Assembly: GCA_011526365.1 (NCBI GenBank)
Contig: WTIO01000044.1
Coordinates: 1-64,000, forward strand
Length of the DNA: 64,000 nt
Direction: 5' to 3'
From: Flavobacteriales bacterium
GTDB lineage: Bacteria; Bacteroidota; Bacteroidia; Flavobacteriales; Flavobacteriaceae
This document shows, piece after piece, positions 9,311 to 19,379 of the stretch. How positions within the stretch are numbered: position 1 is the stretch's first letter; every line of letters begins with the position of its first letter. Below the pieces are notes generated by a model that did not search any database, was not told the origin of the DNA, and worked only from the letters and a program-made list of their open reading frames with translations. A program made the position numbers and the translations under genes.

Positions 9311-11335
9311 GTGGCACATCAATTCACCAATAGTCTAATCCACCAAAAAAGCCCCTACCTCTTACAGCACGCCCACAACCCGGTAAATTGGGTAGCCTGG
9401 GAAAACACCCAGCTAGAAAAAGCAACTGCAAAGCAACAGCTCCTTATTATCAGCATTGGGTATGCCGCCTGTCATTGGTGCCATGTGATGGAGGCCGAAT
9501 GCTTTGAAAATTCCACTGTGGCTGCATTTATGAATGCACATTTTATACCTATAAAGGTAGACCGAGAAGAACGCCCCGATATTGATCACCTCTATATGGA
9601 AGCCTTGCAGTTGTTTACTGGAAGTGGAGGTTGGCCGTTAAACATCGTTGCCCTACCTGATGGGCGTCCCTTGTGGGGGTGTACCTATCTTCCTGCAGAT
9701 CAATGGCTAACAGCTTTACAACGAATTGTTGAATTGCATCAAAAAGACCCAAAAAAGCTAGAAGCCTACGGCAATAAAATGCTCACCTACCTCAGTACCG
9801 AGCCTCCTACCGACACTGCACTTGAAGGTACACCACTTAATTTTGAAGCACTTACCGCTGCACTCCTCCACAATGGCGATGCACAGTACGGCGGCTATAG
9901 GGCACCAAAATTTATGATGCCTGTAATTTTGGACAGTCTACTTAAAATGGGGACCTGGGAACAACATCCTAAAGCACTCAAAGCCCTGCATACCACGTTA
10001 AGTAGCATTGCGCTTGGAGGCATCCACGACACGATTTCGGGAGGACTTTCGCGCTATGCCGTTGATGCGGAATGGCACATCCCCCATTTTGAAAAAATGG
10101 CCTATGATAACGGCTTGGCTTTAAGCACCTACGCTACCGCCTACCGGCTAGAAAAAAACCCACTGTACAAACAGGTTGTAGACGGAATTCTAAAGTTTTT
10201 ATCGGACTGGTTGTTGGAGGACCGTGGAAGGTTTTATAGTGCCGTTGATGCCGACAGTAAAAACACAGCAGGAGAAAATGAGGAAGGCGCCTATTATCAC
10301 TGGGAACTGCCCCTTTTAGAAGACCTCTTAAAAGACGATTTTCCCCTGTTTGCCGACTACTACAATTGTAACTCCAAAGGGCATTGGGAAAATGGAAAAT
10401 ATGTATTGTTCCGGACGGAAGATGCCACAGCTTTTGCTGCTAAAAACAACATTCCCTTAAGCCGGTTTTTAGCACTAGAAAAAAAATGGAACACCCTTTT
10501 AGAACAGCACCGCAGGCAACGCCATGCCCCAAGTATTGACAAAAAAATCCTTTGCAGTTGGAATGCTATAGTTAGCAAAGGACTTCTAGAGGCTTACCGC
10601 ACCTTTAACGATACTAAGACGCTTGAATTTGCCACCAATAACCTTGAATTTCTTTTTAACCACTTGGTAGAACCCAATGGCGGGGTACATCGTTATGTGT
10701 ATGACAATGGGCAAAAGACTCCCGGTTTTTTAGAAGACTACGCCTACCTTATCAGTGCTTGTGTGCACTGCTATGAAACGGTATTTGATGCCCTGTGGTT
10801 GGAACGTGCAAAACTGCTGCTTGAATACTGTCTTATACATTTTAAAGCCAACAACAGTCCCTTACTTTTCTTTACTGCACAACAACACAATAGTTTGCTA
10901 ATACGCAAAATAGATTGTGAAGATAACGTGATCCCCTCGGCAAATGCCATCATGGCAGAAAACCTTTTGCATTTAGGAGCACATTTCAACCAACCACAAT
11001 GGACGCAACAGGCCAAAGCAATGGTACAAGCAATGCAATCCAAAATACAACAGTCGCCAAAAAATTACAGTAAGTGGATGGCTGTAGCGCTAGAATGTCA
11101 ACAAAAACAACTCGAATTAGTAGTTGTAGGTCCTCAGTACAAAACCTATTTTAAAACCATACATCGTCTTGCGCTCCCTGCAATACGTTTAGCGGGAAGT
11201 GCTACAGCTGCTTCTTTACCCCTGCTAAAAAACCGATATAAAGAAGGAGAAACGCGCCTATATTGGTGTGAAAACAAAAGCTGTGATCTTCCAACAACAA
11301 ATTTGGAAGCAATTGTAAAAAAAATTTCACCCTAA
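9311..11335 (+). CDS. thioredoxin-domain DUF255 protein (YyaL/SSP411-like)
   Basis: SPYLLQHAHNPVNW, GYAACHWCHVMEAECFEN, DREERPDID, GSGGWPLN. GTG start. Confidence 0.95.
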   Translation: MAHQFTNSLIHQKSPYLLQHAHNPVNWVAWENTQLEKATAKQQLLIISIGYAACHWCHVMEAECFENSTVAAFMNAHFIPIKVDREERPDIDHLYMEALQLFTGSGGWPLNIVALPDGRPLWGCTYLPADQWLTALQRIVELHQKDPKKLEAYGNKMLTYLSTEPPTDTALEGTPLNFEALTAALLHNGDAQYGGYRAPKFMMPVILDSLLKMGTWEQHPKALKALHTTLSSIALGGIHDTISGGLSRYAVDAEWHIPHFEKMAYDNGLALSTYATAYRLEKNPLYKQVVDGILKFLSDWLLEDRGRFYSAVDADSKNTAGENEEGAYYHWELPLLEDLLKDDFPLFADYYNCNSKGHWENGKYVLFRTEDATAFAAKNNIPLSRFLALEKKWNTLLEQHRRQRHAPSIDKKILCSWNAIVSKGLLEAYRTFNDTKTLEFATNNLEFLFNHLVEPNGGVHRYVYDNGQKTPGFLEDYAYLISACVHCYETVFDALWLERAKLLLEYCLIHFKANNSPLLFFTAQQHNSLLIRKIDCEDNVIPSANAIMAENLLHLGAHFNQPQWTQQAKAMVQAMQSKIQQSPKNYSKWMAVALECQQKQLELVVVGPQYKTYFKTIHRLALPAIRLAGSATAASLPLLKNRYKEGETRLYWCENKSCDLPTTNLEAIVKKISP

Positions 11336-12024
11336 GGCGTAGATTTTGCCGGTGGAGTAGTCATAAATTCCTTGAGATAAAACGGCTCAAAATAAGCGAT
11401 ATCTTCAAATTTTTTCGCTTCAAAAGCGGCCGTTCCTAGAGCAACCATGGCTTGGGCAGAGGGTTCTACAATATCTGAGATATACTGAAATTCAGATCCT
11501 TCTGGAAAAATCGTCTTAACTTTCTCTTGCGCATTTCCAACCACCACAATTTTTGGATATACAGCCAACTCCTCTTGAAAGCTAGCATCGGTTACTATTT
11601 TAGCCGCTACAGGCTGCAATACCTTCTTGGCAGCATCAAATACAGTAGTGTACACCTCCATTCGGCGCGCATCTAAAACGGGTAAAATATAGGCTTTATC
11701 TTTGGGGGTGTATGCCGCAGCCAAAATAGATAGGCTGTCAATGGATACCAGAGGAATATTTAGCGCATAACACAAGCCTTTAGCAGTAGCTACCCCTATC
11801 CGAAGTCCTGTATAGGATCCGGGGCCCCGGTCGACCACTATCCCTTCCAGTACTTCTGGAGCTATGTTGTTTCTTTTTAGTAGCTGATCGATAAAGTCGT
11901 GCAAATGTTCGCTGTGGCTGTAATCTGCTTTGGATACCTCAACACAATCAATAAGTGTGCTTTGTTGACTTAAGGCAACAGAACAATTTTTTGTAGCGGT
12001 TTCTATGTGTACTAGAAATGGCAT
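11332..12024 (-). CDS. tsaB: tRNA threonylcarbamoyladenosine biosynthesis protein TsaB
   Basis: IETATKNCSVAL, VDRGPGSYTGLRIGVATAKGLCYAL. Confidence 0.94.
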   Translation of the reverse strand: MPFLVHIETATKNCSVALSQQSTLIDCVEVSKADYSHSEHLHDFIDQLLKRNNIAPEVLEGIVVDRGPGSYTGLRIGVATAKGLCYALNIPLVSIDSLSILAAAYTPKDKAYILPVLDARRMEVYTTVFDAAKKVLQPVAAKIVTDASFQEELAVYPKIVVVGNAQEKVKTIFPEGSEFQYISDIVEPSAQAMVALGTAAFEAKKFEDIAYFEPFYLKEFMTTPPAKSTP

Positions 12025-12028
12025 TTGG

Positions 12029-12036
12029 CAAAATTA
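12029..12036 (-). promoter_or_regulatory. Bacteroidota -7 box (TAATTTTG on minus strand) next to the tsaB start
   Basis: Plus strand CAAAATTA, only 4 nt from the ATG. Confidence 0.4.
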
Positions 12037-12070
12037 CATATCCACAGGGAAACGCAGTGGCTCTATACAA

Positions 12071-13489
12071 TTAATTTACCGTACTAATTGGTACACCAAA
12101 GTAAAACTCAATTACTTTTAACTTAAAAATATAATCGTATTTAGCACGAATCGCATTGGTTACAGCAGCTTCGTAGCGCTGATTAACTTGAACAAAATCA
12201 AAAACATTAATAACGCCATATTCAAAACGGCTTCGCGCTACCTCACGTGCTTGCTCCCTAAAGAACAGTGTTTTTTGTGCAGCTTCATAAAATGCAAAGG
12301 CTCCTTTAGCATCGTTATACGCCTGATTAATTGCGGATTCAAGGTCAAGGCGTTGCTGTTCTAAGGCGGTTTCAGAACGCAGTATGTTTACGCGGCTTCG
12401 CTTTACTTGGTTTCGCGCTGCCCCACGATTAAAAATAGGCACCTGAAGTTGCAGACCAAAATTATGACCATCGTTTAACCCAAACTGCTCTGATAATGGA
12501 AGTGGCCCCACCACTTTCGTCTGTGCTCTTCTGGAGAGCACTGGGGTGTTTGTTCCCTCAACAAAACCAATAGGGAATTCATCAAAGCCTTCTCCAGGGA
12601 CTAAACGATCACTGTACGAAAATCTACTGCTGTAGGAGTAAAACCCTCTTAAAGATGGTTGCAAGACTCCTTTGGCGATAGCTAAGTCTTTTTCGGCTAT
12701 GGCTAAGTTGGTTTCTGAAAGCTTGATGTCATTGCGAAGCGTGAGGGCTTTTTCAAAAATCTCTTTTGGATTTTTTGAAAGAATTTCAGAAAAAGGCACA
12801 TCAAAGTCTTCGTCTGCGATGTCAAAGTTTTCATAATCTTCAATAAGCAGTAATTGAGCAAGGTTTATTGTAGAAATTCGTTGTAGGTTTTGCAAGCGAA
12901 TTAGTTCCTGTTGTTGAGATGCCAAATTGGCTTCTAGTTCATAGATTTCGTTTGGTACAACAGTTCCTGCATCAATTTGAATTTTTGTGTTTTCAATGTC
13001 CTGCTGGGTTACTTCCACCTGTAACTGTTGGGCACTAACCTGTTCCTTATTAAATTTTACTTGTAAATAAGCATTCGCCACCAAAAGCATAACATCGTCT
13101 TTCATGTCATCAAGACGATATTGCTGGGCTAAAATATTCAAATTGGCTCGGTGGAGCTGATTTACATTTTGTAGCCCTTTGTACATGTCTAATCCAAGGC
13201 TAGCGCCCATGGAGGTAAACTGAGTGGTTACGTCTTCTAAGATTCCTGTAGTAATGTTTTGGTTTAATCCAATGTTCCAGGAATGACTGGCAGAAGCGTT
13301 TAGGTTGGGTAGAAAATTTCCTACCGCATCTGCCTTTGCAATTTCTGCATTCTCAACATCAAATTCAGATTGCTTGACAGCGATGTTTTTATCCAATGCT
13401 ATTTGAACACATTCCAGCAAGGTGTACTGTTGCGCCTGTGCTGTAGTGGCAACAAATAGCAAAAAAAGGAAAACTACGGTTTTTCGCAT
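12071..13489 (-). CDS. TolC-family outer membrane efflux protein
   Basis: Signal peptide, YTLLECVQIALDKN, repeated coiled-coil halves. Confidence 0.92.
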   Translation of the reverse strand: MRKTVVFLFLLFVATTAQAQQYTLLECVQIALDKNIAVKQSEFDVENAEIAKADAVGNFLPNLNASASHSWNIGLNQNITTGILEDVTTQFTSMGASLGLDMYKGLQNVNQLHRANLNILAQQYRLDDMKDDVMLLVANAYLQVKFNKEQVSAQQLQVEVTQQDIENTKIQIDAGTVVPNEIYELEANLASQQQELIRLQNLQRISTINLAQLLLIEDYENFDIADEDFDVPFSEILSKNPKEIFEKALTLRNDIKLSETNLAIAEKDLAIAKGVLQPSLRGFYSYSSRFSYSDRLVPGEGFDEFPIGFVEGTNTPVLSRRAQTKVVGPLPLSEQFGLNDGHNFGLQLQVPIFNRGAARNQVKRSRVNILRSETALEQQRLDLESAINQAYNDAKGAFAFYEAAQKTLFFREQAREVARSRFEYGVINVFDFVQVNQRYEAAVTNAIRAKYDYIFKLKVIEFYFGVPISTVN

Positions 13490-13506
13490 AATAGGTAGGG
13501 TTTATT

Positions 13507-14634
13507 CTAGCGGTTAGAGCTCCCAGTGGAACTTTCAATTTTCTTAGGCTCTGTGGGATTCCACACTTTAATTTTATCGGCTTTGGTGATTCCGGAAATG
13601 ATTTCTACGTTGATGCCATCGGAAATACCAATTTCCACATCCTTACGCTCAAAGGTGGTATCGTCTTTTAATACCTCTACATAAGACTGCTCCGTTTGTC
13701 GATCGAATTGTAACAAGGCTTCGGGAATGGCCATCACACTGTCCTTTTTTTCAAGCACCAATGAAGCATTGGCACTGTACCCTGCACGAACAAGGATCGA
13801 ATCGTCTAAGTAAACATCTCCTTCAATTTTAAACTGGACGGCGCCCTGTTCTTCCACTCCTTTTGGAGCAATAAACTTGAGTTTTGCTTCAAAATCTTTG
13901 CCTTGAATGGCTCCTAGGTTTACCTGTAAGGGCATCCCAATTTCCAATTTAGCAACTTCTGCCTCATCTACTTTTCCTTCAAAAATCATACGGTCTAAAT
14001 CTGCAATAGTAGCAATGGTAGTTCCGTTATTAAAGGTGTTACTTTCCACCACCTGATCTCCTTCTTTAACCGGGATTTCTAAAACAGTTCCCGCAACCGT
14101 AGCACGAATATTAGTGTTGGCAGTTACTGATCCTGCAGCAGAACCTTGACGGATGATCTGCAAGTCGTTTTCGGCATTCACCACATCCTGTTTGGCTCTA
14201 TTGTAGCTTAATTCTGCATTTTGATAATCGCGAAGCGCAATGGCTTTATTATCAAAAAGTTTTTTGTTACGATCAAATTCAATTTTAGCATTTTTAAGTA
14301 CCAAGCGCAAGGAAGCCAAACGTCCTTTAGCGTTGGCTAAGCTTTGTTCATTGGGCACTACCTTAATTTTTGCTAATAAATCTCCCATGGCTACTTTGTC
14401 TCCTTCTTCCACAAATATTTTATCAATAATTCCAGAAATCTGAGGTTTAATTTCAACTTCGTCTTCGGGAATTACCTTTCCGGTAACCACGGTCTTTTTC
14501 TCAATACTTGCAACTATTGAAGATTCCGTTTTATAATCAATAATTTCTTTACTATTGGTTTTAATGAAATAAGCAGTAGCAAAAAGAACACCAAAGATCA
14601 GTGCTGCTATTCCGAGGTATTTTAAAATTTTCAT
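13507..14634 (-). CDS. efflux periplasmic adaptor subunit (HlyD/MacA-like)
   Basis: N-terminal TM, VTGKVIPEDEVEIKPQISGIIDKIFVEEGDKV lipoyl-like half motif. Confidence 0.92.
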   Translation of the reverse strand: MKILKYLGIAALIFGVLFATAYFIKTNSKEIIDYKTESSIVASIEKKTVVTGKVIPEDEVEIKPQISGIIDKIFVEEGDKVAMGDLLAKIKVVPNEQSLANAKGRLASLRLVLKNAKIEFDRNKKLFDNKAIALRDYQNAELSYNRAKQDVVNAENDLQIIRQGSAAGSVTANTNIRATVAGTVLEIPVKEGDQVVESNTFNNGTTIATIADLDRMIFEGKVDEAEVAKLEIGMPLQVNLGAIQGKDFEAKLKFIAPKGVEEQGAVQFKIEGDVYLDDSILVRAGYSANASLVLEKKDSVMAIPEALLQFDRQTEQSYVEVLKDDTTFERKDVEIGISDGINVEIISGITKADKIKVWNPTEPKKIESSTGSSNR

Positions 14635-14659
14635 TAATCGTTATTTAAGGTTATATAAT

Positions 14660-15931
14660 TTATTCTTCGCGTAATGCATCTATTGGTTTTATACTTACTG
14701 CTCTCTGAGCTGGAATGAGTCCAATTAAGGAGCCCAAACTAACCATTATGACAAGGGCTCCTAAAACAAACGATATAGGAACTGTAGGGTTCGTGTAGGG
14801 AAAATCTTCTAAATTTATAGTAGCGGCATTGATCCCTGCCAAAATAAAAGAGGCTAATATAATTCCTATTATTCCAGCTATAGTAGTAAGAAAAACAGAC
14901 TCCAAAATAATTTGACTACGTACCTCACCAGGAGTTGCTCCAAGGGCGCGACGAACCCCCAATTCTTTTGTGCGTTCTTTGACAGATATCAAAAGTATGT
15001 TGCCAATACCAATAACTCCTGCTAAAATTGTGGCAATACCCACAACAATAGATAAAAACGTCATCCCATTTGCAAAACCCATAATACGTCCAAAGGCTTC
15101 TCCAATATTAAAAGTCCCAAAAGCACGTTCGTCTTCTGGAGCAACACGTTTGAGTCGCTTTAGGGTAGTTAAAATTTCTTCTTCTATGGCCACGGGATCT
15201 TCTTTATCATAAGCGGCAAGAAACATAAAATCTATCCTGTCAGCTTTATTAAATATTTTGTTAAATGTAGAAAACGGGATAAAGACATCACCCTCAGACT
15301 CAAAGCCTCCCTGATTGAATTTATGGACTCCAACTACTCTAAAATAGACACTATTAATTTGCACAAATGTCCCAATGGGGTTTTCATCTTTTTCATATAA
15401 TTCAGTAGCGGTCCGCTCACCAATTACACAAATTTTGCGTTCCTCTAAAATGTCCTGATCATTTATGAAGCGTCCACCATCAAAAACCTTTTTTGAAGTA
15501 ATTTTATTGTAAACAGGGTAAATCCCATAAAGTGGGTAACTTTCGGAGAAATTTTTTCTTTTTATTGTGGGAGCAGTGCCTCCAAAAGCGCCCAGGCTAT
15601 TTGTTGGTGAAATGTACTGAATACCCCCAACTCTATCCTTTAGGTATTTTACGTCCTCTAATTTCATGATAGGTCGCCGGCCTACCTTAAAACCATCATA
15701 AGGAATACTAGTCCGCTGTGCCCAAAATCCCATAGAATTTTTAGCGATATTTTTAAAAGCACGTTCAAAACCGTTGTCTAAGCCTTTGGCCGCACCAGAT
15801 AGGGTGATGTAAATAAATATCCCCCAAAGGACTCCAATTACGGTAATAATAGTTCGAGTTTTATTTTTAGAAATGGAGCCAAAAATTTCTTGCCAGGTAT
15901 CACGATCAAAAATAATTTTTAAACTATTCAT
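14660..15931 (-). CDS. ABC transporter permease (MacB/FtsX type)
   Basis: GIGNILLISVKERTKELGVRRALGATPGEVRSQIILES. Confidence 0.93.
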   Translation of the reverse strand: MNSLKIIFDRDTWQEIFGSISKNKTRTIITVIGVLWGIFIYITLSGAAKGLDNGFERAFKNIAKNSMGFWAQRTSIPYDGFKVGRRPIMKLEDVKYLKDRVGGIQYISPTNSLGAFGGTAPTIKRKNFSESYPLYGIYPVYNKITSKKVFDGGRFINDQDILEERKICVIGERTATELYEKDENPIGTFVQINSVYFRVVGVHKFNQGGFESEGDVFIPFSTFNKIFNKADRIDFMFLAAYDKEDPVAIEEEILTTLKRLKRVAPEDERAFGTFNIGEAFGRIMGFANGMTFLSIVVGIATILAGVIGIGNILLISVKERTKELGVRRALGATPGEVRSQIILESVFLTTIAGIIGIILASFILAGINAATINLEDFPYTNPTVPISFVLGALVIMVSLGSLIGLIPAQRAVSIKPIDALREE

Positions 15932-17153
15932 CTCGAAGTGCTATAATTGGCTTTATGCTTGCTGCTCGCTTCGCAGGTATATATCCAGCTATTCCTCCAA
16001 AAATAACAAGGATTACTGAAGAAAAAATAGCAGTTGATATATTTATGTAAGGATTTTTTATAAAATAATCTTCTAAAATTAACCCTAGATTATTTAAAAT
16101 TAAAATTCCTGTCAACATTCCAACATACCCAGAAATAAGAGTAATAAAGATAGATTCTTGAAGAATCATCGCTGTTACTGATCTAGGACTTGCCCCTAGA
16201 GCCTTTCTAACTCCAAGTTCTTTGGTGCGTTCCCGCACTACAAAAACCATAATATTTGATATTCCAATAATACCTGCTATTAGGGTTCCAATTCCAACAA
16301 AAGTTACTATAAGTTGTAAGACATTTGAAAATTGCTGATTACGATTTAAATCCTCTGCTACATTTCGAATGAAAATACCGTTTGTATCTGTGGGGTCTAT
16401 ACTTTTTTTCTTTTTTAAAAACAACCTTAGTTTTCTTTCAAACTCTAAGGCCCCGAAAGATCCTATTTCGGGTCTAAATGACAGAACAATTTCATTAATT
16501 TTATCATTATTTTTTTCGATAAGTTGCCTTGTAGTGTAGGGCATATAGATGTATCGTTCTTCATTATCACCTCCTGCATCCTGAAATACACCAACTATTT
16601 TATAAGCAGAAGAACCCATTGAAACGTATTTACCAATAGGATTTTTTTGATCAAATAGATCAATTGCAACTTTTCTCCCAATAACAATATTTTTATTTTT
16701 TTCACTTACATCGGTCGCATTAATGTACCTACCTAACATCATTATGGACTTTTCCATGTACTGATTTGCAGGTCCTACAGCTCTTACAGTATATTGGTTC
16801 GATTCATTTTCATATTTTACGTTTTCTGAACGTGTGATTACAGGTGTTATTCTTTCTAAATAAAATGGGAAATTCAATTGTATGTCTAGTAAGTCATCAT
16901 TTTTAAATTCAATTCTTCGATTTGCTTTAAACCCTTTGTAAGGTTTAGATGTTCTTCCTGCATACAAATAAAATGTATTTGTGGCATCATCTAAAAAAAA
17001 CTCTTTAAAGGTGTTTTTTAAACCGTTTCCCAAACCAAAAAGGACAATGAATATAAAAATCCCTAATGCTACTGTAAAACCCGAAAGAAAGGTTCGCAAC
17101 TTATTTTTATAAATCGTTTGGAAAATTTCTTGCCAACGGTCCCTACTGAACAT
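15924..17153 (-). CDS. ABC transporter permease (MacB/FtsX type), paralogue
   Basis: GISNIMVFVVRERTKELGVRKALGASPRSVTAMILQES. Confidence 0.93.
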   Translation of the reverse strand: MFSRDRWQEIFQTIYKNKLRTFLSGFTVALGIFIFIVLFGLGNGLKNTFKEFFLDDATNTFYLYAGRTSKPYKGFKANRRIEFKNDDLLDIQLNFPFYLERITPVITRSENVKYENESNQYTVRAVGPANQYMEKSIMMLGRYINATDVSEKNKNIVIGRKVAIDLFDQKNPIGKYVSMGSSAYKIVGVFQDAGGDNEERYIYMPYTTRQLIEKNNDKINEIVLSFRPEIGSFGALEFERKLRLFLKKKKSIDPTDTNGIFIRNVAEDLNRNQQFSNVLQLIVTFVGIGTLIAGIIGISNIMVFVVRERTKELGVRKALGASPRSVTAMILQESIFITLISGYVGMLTGILILNNLGLILEDYFIKNPYINISTAIFSSVILVIFGGIAGYIPAKRAASIKPIIALRDE

Positions 17154-17847
17154 CTGCTGAAGCGATTACTTGTTTTACTTTTTTATCTTCTACAATTACG
17201 CCATCCTTCAACATTACTATTCTTTTACACATATGTGCAATATCTGGTTCGTGGGTAACCACTAAAATGGTTTTTCCTTCCTCATTAATTTTTTGAATGA
17301 GTTCCATAACTTCATAAGAAGTTTTAGTATCTAAAGCTCCCGTAGGTTCATCGGCTAAAAGCACCTTAGGCTTAGAAGCCATTGCACGAGCAATGGCCAC
17401 ACGCTGTTTTTGCCCCCCTGAAAGTTCACTAGGAAGATGATTTGCCCACGGCTTAAGCCCTACACGATCAAGGTAATCTAGTGCTACTTCTTGACGTTCT
17501 TTTCGTTTTACGCCTTGGTAATACAATGGTAAAGACACATTTTCAAGGGCTGTTTTATAATTTATTAGGTTAAAAGATTGGAATACAAACCCAAGAAATT
17601 TATTGCGGTAATTTGCTGCCTTTGTTTCATCTAAGTTTTCTATAGGAACCTGGTCCAATATGTACTCGCCTTCGTCAGCATTATCCAGCATTCCTAAAAT
17701 ATTCAGCAGAGTAGATTTTCCTGATCCTGAAGAACCCATTATGGCCACCAATTCGCCTTCTTCCACCTCAAAATTAATGCCTTTCAGCACGTGGAGGGAA
17801 TTGGAACCCATTTGATAAGATTTGTGGAGTTTTTTTATTGAGATCAT
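17143..17847 (-). CDS. ABC transporter ATP-binding protein (MacB/LolD type)
   Basis: Walker [10 protein letters not shown], signature [15 protein letters not shown], Walker [12 protein letters not shown]. Confidence 0.96.
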   Translation of the reverse strand: MISIKKLHKSYQMGSNSLHVLKGINFEVEEGELVAIMGSSGSGKSTLLNILGMLDNADEGEYILDQVPIENLDETKAANYRNKFLGFVFQSFNLINYKTALENVSLPLYYQGVKRKERQEVALDYLDRVGLKPWANHLPSELSGGQKQRVAIARAMASKPKVLLADEPTGALDTKTSYEVMELIQKINEEGKTILVVTHEPDIAHMCKRIVMLKDGVIVEDKKVKQVIASADVQ

Positions 17848-17936
17848 AGTTGGCTTTTTCAGCTAAAACAAATTGCATTACGTCTTTTAATACACTGTCC
17901 TTAATTTATGACGAGTAAATGGTGGAAATGTTACAC

Positions 17937-18158
17937 TCATTCTGCCTTTTTTTTCGTTAGCCGAAAAATTTGCCAGCCTACCAATCCTACAAGGATGTAG
18001 GGAATGGCCATGAGATATAAAATTCCATTGTTAATCCCTTTGGCTGTTTGTTGTCCTTCCTCAGATTCGAGTACCGCACGACACATGGAACACTGTCCGT
18101 AAGCAACATCTACAGTAAGTATAAAAAGCAGCACACTAAGCAAACCGATTCTAGCCAT
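17937..18158 (-). CDS. small membrane protein with CxxC motif in the oxidase assembly cluster
   Basis: Signal sequence, QCSMCRAVLES, one TM. Start moved from TTG 18170 to ATG 18158 (MARIGLL). Confidence 0.65.
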   Translation of the reverse strand: MARIGLLSVLLFILTVDVAYGQCSMCRAVLESEEGQQTAKGINNGILYLMAIPYILVGLVGWQIFRLTKKKAE

Positions 18159-18672
18159 AATAGGGGGCAATCATTAAATATACCACCACTCCGGTTACTG
18201 CAATATAGAGCCAGATGGGGAAAGTGATTCTTGCAATACGCTTATGGTCTGCAAAATGCTTGGAAATGGCGCGTACATAGGTAATAAGCACCAAAGGAAT
18301 AATGCCGATGGACAGAAGTATGTGGGTCACTAAAATGAAATAGTATAGGGGACGCATAAATCCGGTTCCGCCATAAGGGGTAGGATCCGAGGTCATATGA
18401 TAGGCCACGTACATTACCAAAAACACGCATGATAAAAAGATGGCGCTTTTCATTAGTCGCTCGTGGAGCGCACTATTTTTCTTTTTAATGGCCACAAAGG
18501 CACACACCAACAGCACCGCAGTTAGGCCGTTAATAGTGGCATAAATAGGGGGTAAAAAAGTTAAGGGAGCTACGTTGGGCAGGCGAACCATAAACAATAC
18601 GGCCACAGCAACAGGAATGGCTACAGATAGTAGAATAATCCAGTTACGATATTTTAAAGGTGTTGCACTCAC
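18151..18672 (-). CDS. DUF420 membrane protein
   Basis: Multi-TM; LPPIYATINGLTAVLLVCAFVAIKKKNSALHERLMKSA; next to SCO. Confidence 0.85.
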   Translation of the reverse strand: MSATPLKYRNWIILLSVAIPVAVAVLFMVRLPNVAPLTFLPPIYATINGLTAVLLVCAFVAIKKKNSALHERLMKSAIFLSCVFLVMYVAYHMTSDPTPYGGTGFMRPLYYFILVTHILLSIGIIPLVLITYVRAISKHFADHKRIARITFPIWLYIAVTGVVVYLMIAPYYG

Positions 18673-19376
18673 AGTGTTTCTTTTAGCAATTGTTTTATAT
18701 CCTGTAGCAGTAGATTTATATCGTTGGTTCCATCGGGGTTGACGTCGTTAATTCCTGAATAGTACACTTTAGGGTTTCCAAAAACATCGGTGCGCGACCG
18801 CAAAAATCCTTTTTTATCTACTAAAGCAAAATACCCCTGGTGCTCAAAACCACCAGGAACATCAGGATTTACAGTTGCAAATATATTAAATCCCTCGTTA
18901 GCAAGGGAATAGACTGTTTCCCTGTCGGCCGTTAAAAAGTGCCAATTGGGGGATTGTACCTCATACCTACTGGCGTATTCCTTTAAAACACGGGGACTGT
19001 CATACTCGGGATCGATAGTAATGGAAGCGATACCAAAGTCGTTGCGCAGTGCAAAAGTACTGTCAATGCGCTTCATGTTTTGGTTCATAATAGGACAAAT
19101 GGAGGGGCAGCGGGTAAAGAAAAACTCTACTACATACACCTTACCCACGTAGTCGTCATTACTAATTAGTAGGCTGTCCTGATTGCGCAGTAGAAAATCG
19201 GGTACTTTTCTGGGCTCCCCGTTGATTTTCAGATAACTCAAAGGAAGGGCACTAGCACTGCGGTTGTCTTCTAACACTGCGCCTTCTTTTAAACGTTGGG
19301 ATATAGTAGGAATAACAATGATCCCAAAAATCACAATGATTAAAAACATGCCTATGTAGGCAAGGGATTTTTTCAT
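18669..19376 (-). CDS. SCO1/SenC family copper chaperone
   Basis: VYVVEFFFTRCPSICPIMNQNM (CxxxC) and later FEHQGYFALVD. Confidence 0.93.
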   Translation of the reverse strand: MKKSLAYIGMFLIIVIFGIIVIPTISQRLKEGAVLEDNRSASALPLSYLKINGEPRKVPDFLLRNQDSLLISNDDYVGKVYVVEFFFTRCPSICPIMNQNMKRIDSTFALRNDFGIASITIDPEYDSPRVLKEYASRYEVQSPNWHFLTADRETVYSLANEGFNIFATVNPDVPGGFEHQGYFALVDKKGFLRSRTDVFGNPKVYYSGINDVNPDGTNDINLLLQDIKQLLKETL

Positions 19377-19379
19377 GAC

